Shown: piece by piece, positions 20,126-28,892 of the stretch
How the letters are laid out: each line of letters starts with the position of its first letter
How positions within the stretch are numbered: the first letter of the stretch is position 1
Assembly (NCBI RefSeq): GCF_001623565.1
Contig: NZ_CP015196.1
Span: 1-64,000, forward strand
Reading direction: 5' to 3'
Length of the DNA stretch: 64,000 nt
Source of the DNA: Streptococcus marmotae
Lineage (GTDB): Bacteria > Bacillota > Bacilli > Lactobacillales > Streptococcaceae
The notes under the pieces: model-generated
The model's input: the letters and a program-made list of their open reading frames with translations, nothing else
Told to the model about the DNA's origin: nothing
Database searches by the model: none
Made by a program: the position numbers and the translations under genes

Positions 20126-21442
20126 TTATTTTTCTTCCAGTATTTCACGTTCTAAATTTTGCGCATCTGCAACTTTAAAAAATGGATAATAGATGAGGAA
20201 TGAAATTGCTACTAGTACCAATTGTAGCACTGCACCTTTCCAGCTACCTCCTGTAGCTAAGAAACCACCAATAATTGGAGGCATCGTCCAAGGAAGAACA
20301 ACCCCAGTTGTCATTGGGACTAAACCACTTGCCATAGCCAAATAAGTCACTATCGCATTAGTGGCAGGTGTCAAAACAAATGGAATCAGCATAATCGGAT
20401 TCAAAACAGTAGGAAAACTAAACAGAATAGCCGTATTGATATTAAAAATTGCTGGAATAAATGATATCCTTCCTAATGTTTTGTAAGTTCTACTCTTGCT
20501 AAAAAGAATAAGGCAAAGTGCAAGTCCAATCGTCGCACCTCCTCCTCCAATAAAGACAAACAAATCTTTAAACGGCAACGTAATAATATGAGGAAGGGCA
20601 TCTCCTGCTGAAAATGCAGTCTGATTTTCATTCGTAAACGCAAGCCAAACTGGATCTACAAAGGCATTTAAGACTTGTCCACCATTTACACCACAGAACC
20701 AGAAAAGAGAATTTACAAGGACTACAATAATCATCCCTGGTAACGTTCCAGCAATAAGGCCTAGAGGTTTACCAAAAACAAGCCCCAAAACTGTTCCAAG
20801 CCCTCCACTAATTCCAGCTGCTTCAAGACCTTTTAGGACACACGCCCAAACCGCAAAAATTGTGATACCTGGAAGAAGGGCTGAAAAAGATTTGCTTACA
20901 GCTTCTGGTACGTTCTTAGGCATTCTAATAATGATGTTTCGCTGAATAAAGAACCGATAAATTTCAGCAGTAACAAGACTAACTGCAATAGCCACAAATA
21001 ATGCACTTGCGTTTAAATTCCCAAAACCAATCGCACCTCCGAATGTTTGAGCTACTTTCTCCCCGGCCTCATTGAATACTTGAGCTGAAAAACGCGGAGT
21101 CATAATGATAAAGCTGGAAATAGCTAATACTCCCGCAGAAGGTCCATCCGTATCATAAGAGCTCGATAACTTATAGGCAATACCAAAACACGCAACTAAA
21201 CTGATAATAGCCATCGTACTTTGATTTAAGGTTGTCAATACCCCCATCAACCCAACATTCATCAGCCAGTTCTTAAAACCTTCGCTTGGCCAATTCGTCA
21301 ACAACAGGAACACCGAACCAATTAGAACAAGTGGCATGGCAACCATAAACCCTTCTCTAACCGCTTTCAAATGGCGCTGGTTCCCTATTTTTTCTCCTAA
21401 GGGAGCCAGTCTGTGTTCAAGAAAATGAATAAATCCATTCAT
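20126..21442 (-). CDS. PTS EIIC, lactose/cellobiose (CelB) family
   Basis: 438-aa permease component with about ten membrane segments. The N-terminus FLEHRLAPLGEKIGNQRHLKAVREGF is typical of CelB/LicC proteins, and the family loop with GAL[P]HIITLPFKD and FWFCGVNGG is present. No EIIA or EIIB gene lies nearby, so phosphoryl transfer would need components encoded elsewhere. Strong RBS AGGAGG. First gene of the two-gene operon with the DUF4838 enzyme, divergent from the ROK regulator. Confidence 0.9.
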   Translation of the reverse strand: MNGFIHFLEHRLAPLGEKIGNQRHLKAVREGFMVAMPLVLIGSVFLLLTNWPSEGFKNWLMNVGLMGVLTTLNQSTMAIISLVACFGIAYKLSSSYDTDGPSAGVLAISSFIIMTPRFSAQVFNEAGEKVAQTFGGAIGFGNLNASALFVAIAVSLVTAEIYRFFIQRNIIIRMPKNVPEAVSKSFSALLPGITIFAVWACVLKGLEAAGISGGLGTVLGLVFGKPLGLIAGTLPGMIIVVLVNSLFWFCGVNGGQVLNAFVDPVWLAFTNENQTAFSAGDALPHIITLPFKDLFVFIGGGGATIGLALCLILFSKSRTYKTLGRISFIPAIFNINTAILFSFPTVLNPIMLIPFVLTPATNAIVTYLAMASGLVPMTTGVVLPWTMPPIIGGFLATGGSWKGAVLQLVLVAISFLIYYPFFKVADAQNLEREILEEK

Positions 21443-21480
21443 TTTTCTATCCTCCTTGTTTTATTTTTTATTTCAACTTA

Positions 21481-21509
21481 ATTATACAAAGAAAGCGTTT
21501 TCTTGTCAA
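21481..21509 (-). promoter_or_regulatory. Consensus promoter with cre site, EIIC-DUF4838 operon
   Basis: Minus strand TTGACA (21504-21509), 17 nt, TATAAT (21481-21486). The spacer is filled by a near-perfect palindrome AAGAAAGCGTTTTCTT (21489-21504), a cre-like CcpA site, so carbon catabolite repression by promoter occlusion is expected. Confidence 0.85.
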
Positions 21510-21552
21510 TCTTTTTTTAAAAAAATAAATTAAAATATTTTGTTTTATTCTA

Positions 21553-21561
21553 TGATATAAT
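21553..21561 (+). promoter_or_regulatory. Extended -10 promoter of the ROK regulator
   Basis: TGA-TATAAT (21553-21561), about 30 bp before the ROK ATG, with no clear -35. The AT-rich gap between the divergent promoters is the likely regulator-binding area. Confidence 0.6.
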
Positions 21562-21591
21562 ATAATAAATACAAAAGGAACTGCACAAACA

Positions 21592-22788
21592 ATGAGTAAT
21601 TCAATATATAATTCAGACGCTAACACTCAGAACACCTCTAAAATAGTAGAGTTTATTTACAGAAATCAAGACGTATCTCGGATTAAGCTTGCACATGCGT
21701 TAAATATAAAACCAGCTACTGTTACAAACATCATTGCTTCTCTGATAAAAGAACAACTCGTATTTGAAACTGGCGATCAAATCAGAGAATTAAAAGGTTC
21801 TGGTAGAAGCCGTAAACTCCTCAGTATTAATCCTCAGTATGCTTTTTTTATTGGCATCGAGTTTAATATGACTGGTATTATGATAGCCGCAACCAATTCG
21901 ATTGGAAACTGCCTCTATCAAAACTCTATCAAAACTTCTGAATATTCTACTAATCAAATCAATCACGTCATTATTCGTCTTATTCAAGGCTGTATCAATC
22001 ATTTAGGATCTCAAACTTGTTCCGGTATCGGCATAGCTATTCCAGGACATTTTGACTCCCTTCATCAAACTGTTATTTCTAATAATAAAATTTGGGAACA
22101 TTTTAATTTAAATGAAATAAAAAATGTATTTTCTATACCTATTTTCATTCAAAACAATATCGAATGTATGGCACTAGAAGAATACCTCTTTGATCCACAT
22201 AATTCACCTGATAAATTTTTATTTATACATGTGGGACCTGGTTTATTCTGCTCTTTTTTTGACTCACTACATATCACACTTCCTAAAGGGAACTATATTG
22301 GTGAGATCGGACATACTGTTGTAGACAGGACCGGCTCCTTTTGTGAATGCGGTAAAAGAGGTTGTTTACAAACTTATATCTCTGATAGTTGGTTAATCGA
22401 AACCGCCAAGTATTTATATGAACATTCAAGTAATACCGTACTACGGAATTTAGTATCTTCTACTGAAGAAATCACCTTAGATACCGTCATTGCAGCATAT
22501 ACACTAGGAGATAGCTTTATCATTGATAAAATCGAAATTGGGCTATCACTCCTGGCCATTTCAATTGCAAATACACTTATTATCTATGACTCTCAAAAAA
22601 TTTTTATCAATAGCCAACTTCTAAATCATCTCGATTTCAAAGAAAAATTAATCAAGCATATCCATGAGCAATTCGAATTTATCTCAACAGATGATCAATT
22701 AAATATTGAAGTTTTAGCATTTGATTTATACAGAGGAGCACAAGCAGCCTGTGCTCTGGCTGCCTACCATACCATCATCAGAACATAA
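21592..22788 (+). CDS. ROK family transcriptional regulator (NagC/XylR type)
   Basis: 398 aa: an N-terminal winged helix-turn-helix (about residues 15-75, IVEFIYRNQDVSRIKLAHAL and KPATVTNIIASLIKEQLV) followed by a ROK sugar-kinase-like domain. The zinc motif CECGKRGCLQ lies at about residues 248-257. The EIGHT segment preceding it is the ROK substrate loop. Divergent position makes it the probable repressor of the EIIC-DUF4838 operon, with the imported sugar or its phosphate as ligand. RBS spacing is long (AAGGA about 12 nt before ATG). Confidence 0.9.
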   Translation: MSNSIYNSDANTQNTSKIVEFIYRNQDVSRIKLAHALNIKPATVTNIIASLIKEQLVFETGDQIRELKGSGRSRKLLSINPQYAFFIGIEFNMTGIMIAATNSIGNCLYQNSIKTSEYSTNQINHVIIRLIQGCINHLGSQTCSGIGIAIPGHFDSLHQTVISNNKIWEHFNLNEIKNVFSIPIFIQNNIECMALEEYLFDPHNSPDKFLFIHVGPGLFCSFFDSLHITLPKGNYIGEIGHTVVDRTGSFCECGKRGCLQTYISDSWLIETAKYLYEHSSNTVLRNLVSSTEEITLDTVIAAYTLGDSFIIDKIEIGLSLLAISIANTLIIYDSQKIFINSQLLNHLDFKEKLIKHIHEQFEFISTDDQLNIEVLAFDLYRGAQAACALAAYHTIIRT

Positions 22789-22881
22789 ATAAAAAAGACG
22801 CAGGAAGACGAACCCAAATTATTCAAAAAGAACTCTTCTTCCCCCTAAAGTTGATGAAGCCCTGAAACAGTCAGCGCAATT

Positions 22882-22902
22882 GATACTCAATGAAAATCAA
22901 AG
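22882..22902 (+). repeat. Possible end of a dispersed streptococcal repeat
   Basis: GATACTCAATGAAAATCAAAG matches the beginning of a common intergenic repeat of mitis-group streptococci as I remember it; the rest of that repeat is not present. Low confidence. The remainder of 22789-23100 shows nothing I can name. Confidence 0.3.
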
Positions 22903-23102
22903 TTAGCGACTTTCTTAGATGTTCCCTACCTCTTTTTTATCACTATCCTTTTCATTTACTGAAAAGCATCATGTTTGACTTACTCCGTACTTAGCCTACT
23001 TCATTTCATAGCAAAATTAAATAGTTATACATGTGATAGCTATTTTTGAAATTAATTGATCATGAAAATGAATAATCTAATACAGAAATTAAAATAAAAG
23101 GC

Positions 23103-23159
23103 AAAAACCGAATGATTAATGCTTAATCTCTTTTGAGATAGCATCATCATTCGGTTTTT
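23103..23159 (+). terminator. Strong hairpin terminator
   Basis: AAAAACCGAATGAT (23103-23116) pairs exactly with ATCATTCGGTTTTT (23146-23159). It works in both orientations and lies between the convergent ROK gene and alaS. Confidence 0.85.
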
Positions 23160-23272
23160 ATCAAAAAACTGTTTCAGTAGACTCCGGGTTGAGCGGTCAA
23201 TCATCAAGCTTAAAAAGTAGCAACAACTTGCTGCTTTATTCTGTTTTTACTAGTTTTAATAATAGAGGAGTT

Positions 23273-23380
23273 TGTGGGTGAGAGCAAACGAATCCAGTGG
23301 ATTCGTTTAACCAAACCTATAAAGAAAGGAGTGAAGTTAATCGATTTCTTCGAAATCACGATTGAGTCTCACTCCTTTCT
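23273..23380 (+). repeat. Composite intergenic repeat, right half (copy C)
   Basis: Contains GTGGGTGAGAG, the palindrome CGAATCCAGTGGATTCG, AACCTATAAAGAAAGGAGTGA and an ATCGATTTC-TTCG-GAAATCACGAT hairpin closed by CTCACTCC. This matches the right part of copy B and the left part of copy E. It ends just before the alaS 3' end and may serve as its terminator. Confidence 0.8.
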
Positions 23381-23427
23381 TTCGCTTTTCTACTACTAAC
23401 AACTTTTATCAGCTACACGCCATATCT

Positions 23428-26046
23428 TTACAACTGGTTGCCAACTTCTGCCAAGAGTTTTCCAATTGCAGAAGCATCACTTCCTCCTGCCATAGCCATG
23501 TCTGGTTTACCACCACCGCGACCAGCGACGATTGGAGCGAGTTCTTTTATTAGATTGCCTGCATGGACATCCTTGGTCTTGCTTGCGACAAGAACATTGA
23601 CTTTTTCACTGATAGCAGCCACAAGCACCAAGACATCTGAATAATCTTTTTGTTTCCAGTTGTCAGCAAAAGTACGTAGTGCTCCTGCATCTGACACTTC
23701 GATTTGGCTAGCAATATAGCGCAGACCATTTGCTTCTTTGACATCTTTGAAAATATCACCAGCCGCAGCTGCTGCTGCTTTTTCTTTCAAAGCTGTATTC
23801 TCTTTTTGCAATTCACGCAACTGTTCTTGCAGGCTTGCGACCTTGTTTGGTACTTCTTTGATTTGTGGTGCTTTAATGGTTGTAGCCACTGCTTTAAGCA
23901 ATTCTTCCTCTTCACGGTAGGCAAGGAAGGCTTCACGGCTGGTTACTGCGATGATACGACGAGTTCCAGAACCGATTCCTTCTTCTTTGACAATTTTGAA
24001 GAGGCCGATTTCAGCAGTATTTGCCACATGTGTACCACCACACAACTCAATCGAATAGTCGCCAATCGTTACAACGCGGACTTCTTTGCCATACTTTTCA
24101 CCAAAGAGAGCCATTGCCCCCATTTCTTTCGCCGTGTCAATGTCTGTCTCGACTGTCACGACTGGAAGGGCTGCCCAGATTTGGGCGTTGACTTCTTCTT
24201 CGATACGACGGAGTTCTTCAGCTGTTACGGCTTCAAAGTGGGTAAAGTCAAAGCGTAAGAATTCTTGCTCGTTGAGAGAACCCGCCTGCGTTGCATGCTC
24301 ACCGATGACATGGTGAAGAGCTGCATGTAACAAGTGAGTCGCTGTATGGTTTTTCATGATGCGGTGGCGACGAAGTGTATCAATGGCAAGAGTATACGTT
24401 GCACCTGTATGCAATTCTCCAACCACTTCTACTGTATGAAGTGGTTGACCATTTGGAGCCTTCTGGACATCTGTCACACGAGCAACTAATTGGCCTGTTT
24501 CATCAAAAATCGATCCATGATCTGCAACCTGTCCCCCCATCTCTGCGTAGAAAGGTGTTTGATTGAAGACAAGTAGGGCTTCGCCACTTGCTAGGCTATC
24601 TACACGCGCATTGTCTGCAATCATGACCACTAGGCTTGCGGTCAATTCGTCTGCACCATAAACAAAGGTAGACTCTTCGGTAATGCCTGCAAGGGTTTCA
24701 TTTTGCATGCCCATTGAACCACCTTTGACAACTGACGCACGCGCACGCTCTTGTTGCTCTTTCATGGCTGCTTTAAAGCCTTCATGGTCAATGGCAAATC
24801 CTTGGTCTTCTGCCAATTCTTCGGTCAATTCAACTGGGAAACCATAGGTGTCATACAGTTTGAAAATATCTTTTCCTTCGAGGGTTGATTTTCCAGCTTC
24901 TTTCAACTCAGCTAACAATTCATCCAAGTGGATTGAACCCGCATCAATGGTCCGTGCAAAGGTTTCTTCTTCTCGTTTAACGATTTTTTCGATAAATTCA
25001 TGCTTTTCAAGCACTTCTGGATAGTAACTTTCCATAATATGGCCAACTGTCACAACTAATTGGTACAAGAAGGATTCATTAATGCCCAAGCGACGACCAT
25101 GCATAACCGCACGGCGGAGCAAACGGCGAAGGACATAGCCACGTCCCTCATTTCCAGGAAGAGCACCGTCACCAATCGCAAAGGAAAGGGCACGAATATG
25201 GTCTGCAATGACCTTAAAGCTCATGTTATCCCCGTCTGGATCATACGTTTTACCTGATAGCTTTTCTACCTCACGAATAATCGGCATGAAGAGATCTGTT
25301 TCAAAGTTGGTCTTAGCCCCTTGAAAAATCGCAGCCAATCGCTCTAAACCAGCACCCGTATCAATGTTTTTATTTGGCAATTCCTTGTACTCAGAGCGCG
25401 GTATTTCTGGATCTGCGTTGAATTGAGAGAGAACGATATTCCAAATCTCGATGTAGCGGTCATTTTCAATATCTTCTTCTAAGAGACGAATGCCGATATT
25501 TTCTGGGTCAAAAGCTTCTCCACGGTCAAAGAAAATTTCTGTATCTGGTCCAGAAGGTCCTGCACCGATTTCCCAGAAATTATCTTCAAGTGGAATCAAG
25601 TGACTTGGGTCAACCCCCAGAGCAAGCCAACGGTTGTAAGAATCGGTATCGTCTGGGTAGTAGGTCATGTAGAGCTTTTCTTTTGGAAAACCAAACCACT
25701 CTGGGCTGGTCAACAGTTCAAAGCCCCACTCAATTGCTTCATCGCGGAAATAATCTCCGATAGAGAAGTTCCCAAGCATTTCAAACATGGTGTGGTGACG
25801 AGCTGTCTTTCCGACATTTTCAATATCGTTGGTCCGAATGGACTTTTGAGCATTGGTAATCCGTGGATTTTCAGGAATTACTGATCCGTCGAAATATTTT
25901 TTTAGGGTTGCTACCCCAGAGTTAATCCACAAGAGAGTTGGATCGTTGACTGGGACAAGATTAGCAGATGGTTCTACTGAATGCCCCTTTGACTTCCAGA
26001 AGTCCAACCACATTTGACGAATTTGTGCACTAGATAATTGTTTCAT
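23428..26046 (-). CDS. alaS: Alanine--tRNA ligase
   Basis: Charges tRNA-Ala and edits Ser/Gly mischarges. The 872-aa protein begins [19 protein letters not shown]; an in-frame ATG 45 nt upstream lies inside the preceding gene and is rejected. The class II catalytic core includes [24 protein letters not shown] and the long EIFFDRGE region. The editing domain has [12 protein letters not shown] and [11 protein letters not shown] zinc-binding motifs; a coiled segment and the C-Ala domain ([14 protein letters not shown]) end the protein. Cotranscribed with a LURP-one gene behind an alanine-type T-box. Confidence 0.98.
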   Translation of the reverse strand: MKQLSSAQIRQMWLDFWKSKGHSVEPSANLVPVNDPTLLWINSGVATLKKYFDGSVIPENPRITNAQKSIRTNDIENVGKTARHHTMFEMLGNFSIGDYFRDEAIEWGFELLTSPEWFGFPKEKLYMTYYPDDTDSYNRWLALGVDPSHLIPLEDNFWEIGAGPSGPDTEIFFDRGEAFDPENIGIRLLEEDIENDRYIEIWNIVLSQFNADPEIPRSEYKELPNKNIDTGAGLERLAAIFQGAKTNFETDLFMPIIREVEKLSGKTYDPDGDNMSFKVIADHIRALSFAIGDGALPGNEGRGYVLRRLLRRAVMHGRRLGINESFLYQLVVTVGHIMESYYPEVLEKHEFIEKIVKREEETFARTIDAGSIHLDELLAELKEAGKSTLEGKDIFKLYDTYGFPVELTEELAEDQGFAIDHEGFKAAMKEQQERARASVVKGGSMGMQNETLAGITEESTFVYGADELTASLVVMIADNARVDSLASGEALLVFNQTPFYAEMGGQVADHGSIFDETGQLVARVTDVQKAPNGQPLHTVEVVGELHTGATYTLAIDTLRRHRIMKNHTATHLLHAALHHVIGEHATQAGSLNEQEFLRFDFTHFEAVTAEELRRIEEEVNAQIWAALPVVTVETDIDTAKEMGAMALFGEKYGKEVRVVTIGDYSIELCGGTHVANTAEIGLFKIVKEEGIGSGTRRIIAVTSREAFLAYREEEELLKAVATTIKAPQIKEVPNKVASLQEQLRELQKENTALKEKAAAAAAGDIFKDVKEANGLRYIASQIEVSDAGALRTFADNWKQKDYSDVLVLVAAISEKVNVLVASKTKDVHAGNLIKELAPIVAGRGGGKPDMAMAGGSDASAIGKLLAEVGNQL

Positions 26047-26065
26047 TTTTCCTATTTCCTTTCCT

Positions 26066-26560
26066 TTACGTTGCGGCAGCTGCTGAGGCACTCCGCATCT
26101 CCTTCACATAATCAATTGCAATCACAAGGGCAATTGTGACATCTGCATACGCATCTTCATAGACTGTAACTTGGTAGGTCGAAGTCATCCGAAACCATTC
26201 TTGGTCGATTTTCGCAACCACAGTACCATTATGGATTAAGTCAAACTTCATATCCCAGAAATCACCAATCACCTCGAGGCCTAAATTCTCAATCTCGTAC
26301 CGAGGCTTGAACCAAGAGAATTTCTTCTGAATGGTGAATGGGGCTTGTCCTAAGACCTTAACCTCGAAGCGAGAGAAGAACCCGGAGAATTTCCTCTGAA
26401 TAGTGCTAACAAGCTGTCCATTAGCACTGCGAATCTCAAAGTTTTTAAACCATTTGAGCAGACTGCCTTCGACTTGGTAACAGAGTTGACCACGGTCATC
26501 TTTGATATCAAATTTGCCACCCCAGGACCAAAAACGTTGCTTAATCTGAAATTGTTTCAT
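26066..26560 (-). CDS. LURP-one-related (YxjI/tubby-like) protein
   Basis: 164-aa protein of the LURP-one/YxjI family, a tubby-like beta barrel around a central helix. It is built of alternating aromatic beta strands such as [38 protein letters not shown] and [11 protein letters not shown], and ends in a hydrophobic helix ([15 protein letters not shown]). The function in bacteria is not known. It sits between the T-box and alaS (19 bp gap), so its expression should respond to alanyl-tRNA charging. RBS GGAGG. Confidence 0.85.
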   Translation of the reverse strand: MKQFQIKQRFWSWGGKFDIKDDRGQLCYQVEGSLLKWFKNFEIRSANGQLVSTIQRKFSGFFSRFEVKVLGQAPFTIQKKFSWFKPRYEIENLGLEVIGDFWDMKFDLIHNGTVVAKIDQEWFRMTSTYQVTVYEDAYADVTIALVIAIDYVKEMRSASAAAAT

Positions 26561-26577
26561 CCTAGACCTCCAAAAGA

Positions 26578-26745
26578 AAAGACAAGAACACTAACGAAGG
26601 GCGAAAAACCGCGGTACCACCTTCATTCAATGAACTTGTCATTCTCATTTTTTATGCAATTGTCATGACTAAGTAGCAAGATAGTCTACCTTATATGGCT
26701 CGCACCGACCGCCAATTCTCTGAAATAAGGAGGATAGACTATCTA
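26578..26745 (-). promoter_or_regulatory. T-box leader upstream of LURP-one gene and alaS
   Basis: The minus strand carries AAGGTGGTACCGCG (26610-26623), the canonical T-box, preceded by stem I whose base is GATAGTCTATCC with GGTAGACTATC (26680-26744) and an apical GGCGGTCGGTGCGAGCC region. A GCC in the expected place could be the Ala specifier, but I cannot fix the specifier loop by eye. The leader begins about 10 bp after the prsA stop, leaving no room for a promoter of its own. Confidence 0.88.
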
Positions 26746-26754
26746 TTCTTAATC

Positions 26755-27747
26755 TTATTTATCTTTTTCTGAACTTGATTCTTTTGTTTCAGAACTGCTT
26801 GAAGCTTCTGTGCTTGATGATTCTTTACTTGAACCATCTCCTGTAGTGATATATTGTGATAAGATGCCTTGGAAGGCTTGATCTTTCACCTTTACATTAG
26901 CTGTTTTAAAGGCATCTGCAATTACCTGCTTCACATAAGTGGCATCACTTTGCTTAGACTTAATAAACGCCTCTTTCAAAATATCTTTGTATTCTTTCCA
27001 ATCCGCAGCTTTTTCTGACTTACTGTTTAATTTTACAACATAGTAGCTGGTTTTATAATTCGATAAATTGACACTTTTCACAACAGAAGCTCCAACTTGC
27101 CCATTGTTCAAGGCAAACACAGCCGTCTTCACTTCATTTGGTACCGTCGTAGACGTTGAGTCAAACTTAATGGTTCCTCCTTCACCTTTTGTTGCTGCAT
27201 CTGTCGAATTATCTTTCGCAAGTTGGGCAAAATCAGCACCTTCTGCTTGTGCTTGACCTAACACTTCATTTGCTTTTGCTTCATTATCTAATTTGATAAT
27301 TTGTGCCGTTACTTCTGGAGTATAGGATTCGTAAGCTTTTTGATACTCTTCATCTGTCAGTTCTTTTTCTGCCTTTTCTTTCACAGCAAATTCAACTAAC
27401 TTATTGGCACGAATTTGTTTTTTATAAGTTTCTTGTGTCAATCCTGCTGAAGCTAAGGCTCCTGCAAATGATTCCCCGTAGCTCTTTGCCATTTTTTCGT
27501 AGGCCTCATCTACTTCTTTTGCAGAAACTTCTTTGCCGTACTGCTCTTCAAAGACATCGCCAATCACCATTGACAATAAGGTCTGCTGCGCTTGTTGATT
27601 TGTTTTCACACGTTCATAAAATTCTGAAACGCTGATTGTATTACCTTTCATGGTAACGATATCCTTGTCAGATGTATTCGAACAAGCTGCAAGGGTTACT
27701 GCTGCAAACAAGGTCACAGCTCCTGCGAGAATTTTTTTAGTCTTCAT
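26755..27747 (-). CDS. prsA: PrsA foldase lipoprotein (parvulin-type PPIase)
   Basis: Extracytoplasmic folding factor anchored by lipid. The signal peptide MKTKKILAGAVTLFAAVTLAAC ends in lipobox LAAC (Cys22). Residues about 145-240 form the PpiC parvulin domain (EVTAQIIKLD, FAQLAKDNSTDAATKGEGG, YYVVKL). The last 30 residues are Ser/Glu/Lys-rich and disordered. The start is set at the ATG 27747, since the 12 residues before it do not fit a signal peptide. It follows the methyltransferase gene, as in pneumococcus. Confidence 0.95.
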   Translation of the reverse strand: MKTKKILAGAVTLFAAVTLAACSNTSDKDIVTMKGNTISVSEFYERVKTNQQAQQTLLSMVIGDVFEEQYGKEVSAKEVDEAYEKMAKSYGESFAGALASAGLTQETYKKQIRANKLVEFAVKEKAEKELTDEEYQKAYESYTPEVTAQIIKLDNEAKANEVLGQAQAEGADFAQLAKDNSTDAATKGEGGTIKFDSTSTTVPNEVKTAVFALNNGQVGASVVKSVNLSNYKTSYYVVKLNSKSEKAADWKEYKDILKEAFIKSKQSDATYVKQVIADAFKTANVKVKDQAFQGILSQYITTGDGSSKESSSTEASSSSETKESSSEKDK

Positions 27748-27808
27748 TCCGAATTGCTTCTCCTTTTTTATTAACTGTACCATTATACCACAAATGCTTA
27801 AAAAATAC

Positions 27809-28528
27809 TTAATTTTCTTCTGTAGGAAGGACTACATCTTCTACGTTTTTCCTAAGCATAAGCAAACCGTCACTCATGGACACTAAACTTGCTGTCAAAT
27901 CAGGGTTGTCTAAGGTGGCATCAAATAGTCGCTGCAAGCCTCGATAAATCGTCCGCTGACCACGCCGAACTTCCATAATATCGCGCGCTACGTCGCCACC
28001 TTGAAAAATATCGTCTAAAATAATCAAGCCTCCAACTTTCACTTTTTTCAAGACTTCTGGTAAAAAGACAATGTACTTCGACTTAGCAGAATCCATAAAG
28101 ACAAAATCATAGCTATTATCTGCCAAGGTCGGCAACACATCCATCGCTTCACCTTCGACTAGTTGAATCTGATTTCGCTTGTCATATTTGGTAAAATTTT
28201 CCTTAGCAAAGCCAATCATCTCTTCATTGCGATCAATAGTCGTAATCTTGGAAGTTGGACTATTTTCTGCCATTAATAAAGCAGAATATCCAATCGCTGT
28301 TCCAATTTCTAAGATAGCAGCAGGCTGCAACAATTGCATGAGTAGGCGAAAATAAGCTGTTGTCTCGTGAGGAATAATCGGAATATTCTCCTTGCGTGCA
28401 AAGTCTTCCAGTTCTTTCAAAAATCCTGTATTTTGCGCCTGACGTGCCCGCATCATTTCCACAATTTCTTCCTTTACTACTGGACGGCGCATGTTGTGGT
28501 TTGCGTTTTTACTGTATGATTCTACCAT
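27809..28528 (-). CDS. SAM-dependent O-methyltransferase
   Basis: 239-aa class I methyltransferase of the TrmR/YrrM-like group. The SAM-binding motif I is ILEIGTAIGYSALLMAE (about residues 73-89), followed by ITTIDRNEEMIGFAKEN, EGEAMDVLPTL and the FMDSAKSKY metal-ligand motif. By family it may methylate a tRNA wobble uridine (TrmR) or small catechols; the sequence does not decide. The ATG lies 6 nt behind an extended -10 box and has no Shine-Dalgarno, so a leaderless mRNA is likely. Part of the conserved coiA-pepF-methyltransferase-prsA order. Confidence 0.88.
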   Translation of the reverse strand: MVESYSKNANHNMRRPVVKEEIVEMMRARQAQNTGFLKELEDFARKENIPIIPHETTAYFRLLMQLLQPAAILEIGTAIGYSALLMAENSPTSKITTIDRNEEMIGFAKENFTKYDKRNQIQLVEGEAMDVLPTLADNSYDFVFMDSAKSKYIVFLPEVLKKVKVGGLIILDDIFQGGDVARDIMEVRRGQRTIYRGLQRLFDATLDNPDLTASLVSMSDGLLMLRKNVEDVVLPTEEN

Positions 28529-28534
28529 TTTTTC

Positions 28535-28543
28535 AGTATAACA
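28535..28543 (-). promoter_or_regulatory. Extended -10 promoter abutting the methyltransferase ATG
   Basis: Minus strand TGT-TATACT (28535-28543), then six bases, then ATG. The predicted start of transcription falls on the start codon, as for yueI. Confidence 0.6.
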
Positions 28544-28572
28544 TAAGGGATTTTTGCGGTCAACTGATAGTC

Positions 28573-28835
28573 TTTGGAAATCACGACAGACGCATGAAGA
28601 AAATCATTCGTTGAAAAAGTTGTGAAAACAGCAAAACGCCTACTTTGATAACCTTATTTCAAAAAAAATCGAATGATTTTCGAGAAATTCTCTAGTTTTC
28701 CATTCTTTAATACTACATGAAAGTTTCGCTTTCGGCAATTACGGGTCTTGGCTTTCAACATTTCAGAATAATAAATCATATTTTAGAAATAATTTGGAAA
28801 AATTTTCTTCATGCGTTTGGCATGTTTGGAAATCA
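28573..28835. repeat. Nested inverted repeats with flanking direct repeats
   Basis: Gene-free stretch between pepF and the methyltransferase. ACGCATGAAGAAAAT (28590-28604) is exactly repeated in inverse at 28802-28816. The overlapping AAAATCATTCG (28600-28610) is inverted at 28670-28680, so the left arm can pair with either partner. TTTGGAAATCA occurs directly at about 28573-28583 and 28825-28835, outside the arms. The arrangement looks like a small MITE-like insertion, but no transposase is recognisable. Confidence 0.6.
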
Positions 28836-28860
28836 AGTTCTATCGCTCACCGTAGAAAAA

Positions 28861-28882
28861 GGCTGAGAAAAACTTCTCAACC
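28861..28882 (-). terminator. Terminator of pepF
   Basis: GGCTGAGAA (28861-28869) pairs with TTCTCAACC (28874-28882) through one G-U; Ts follow on the minus strand. Confidence 0.8.
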
Positions 28883-28892
28883 TCACTATTTT

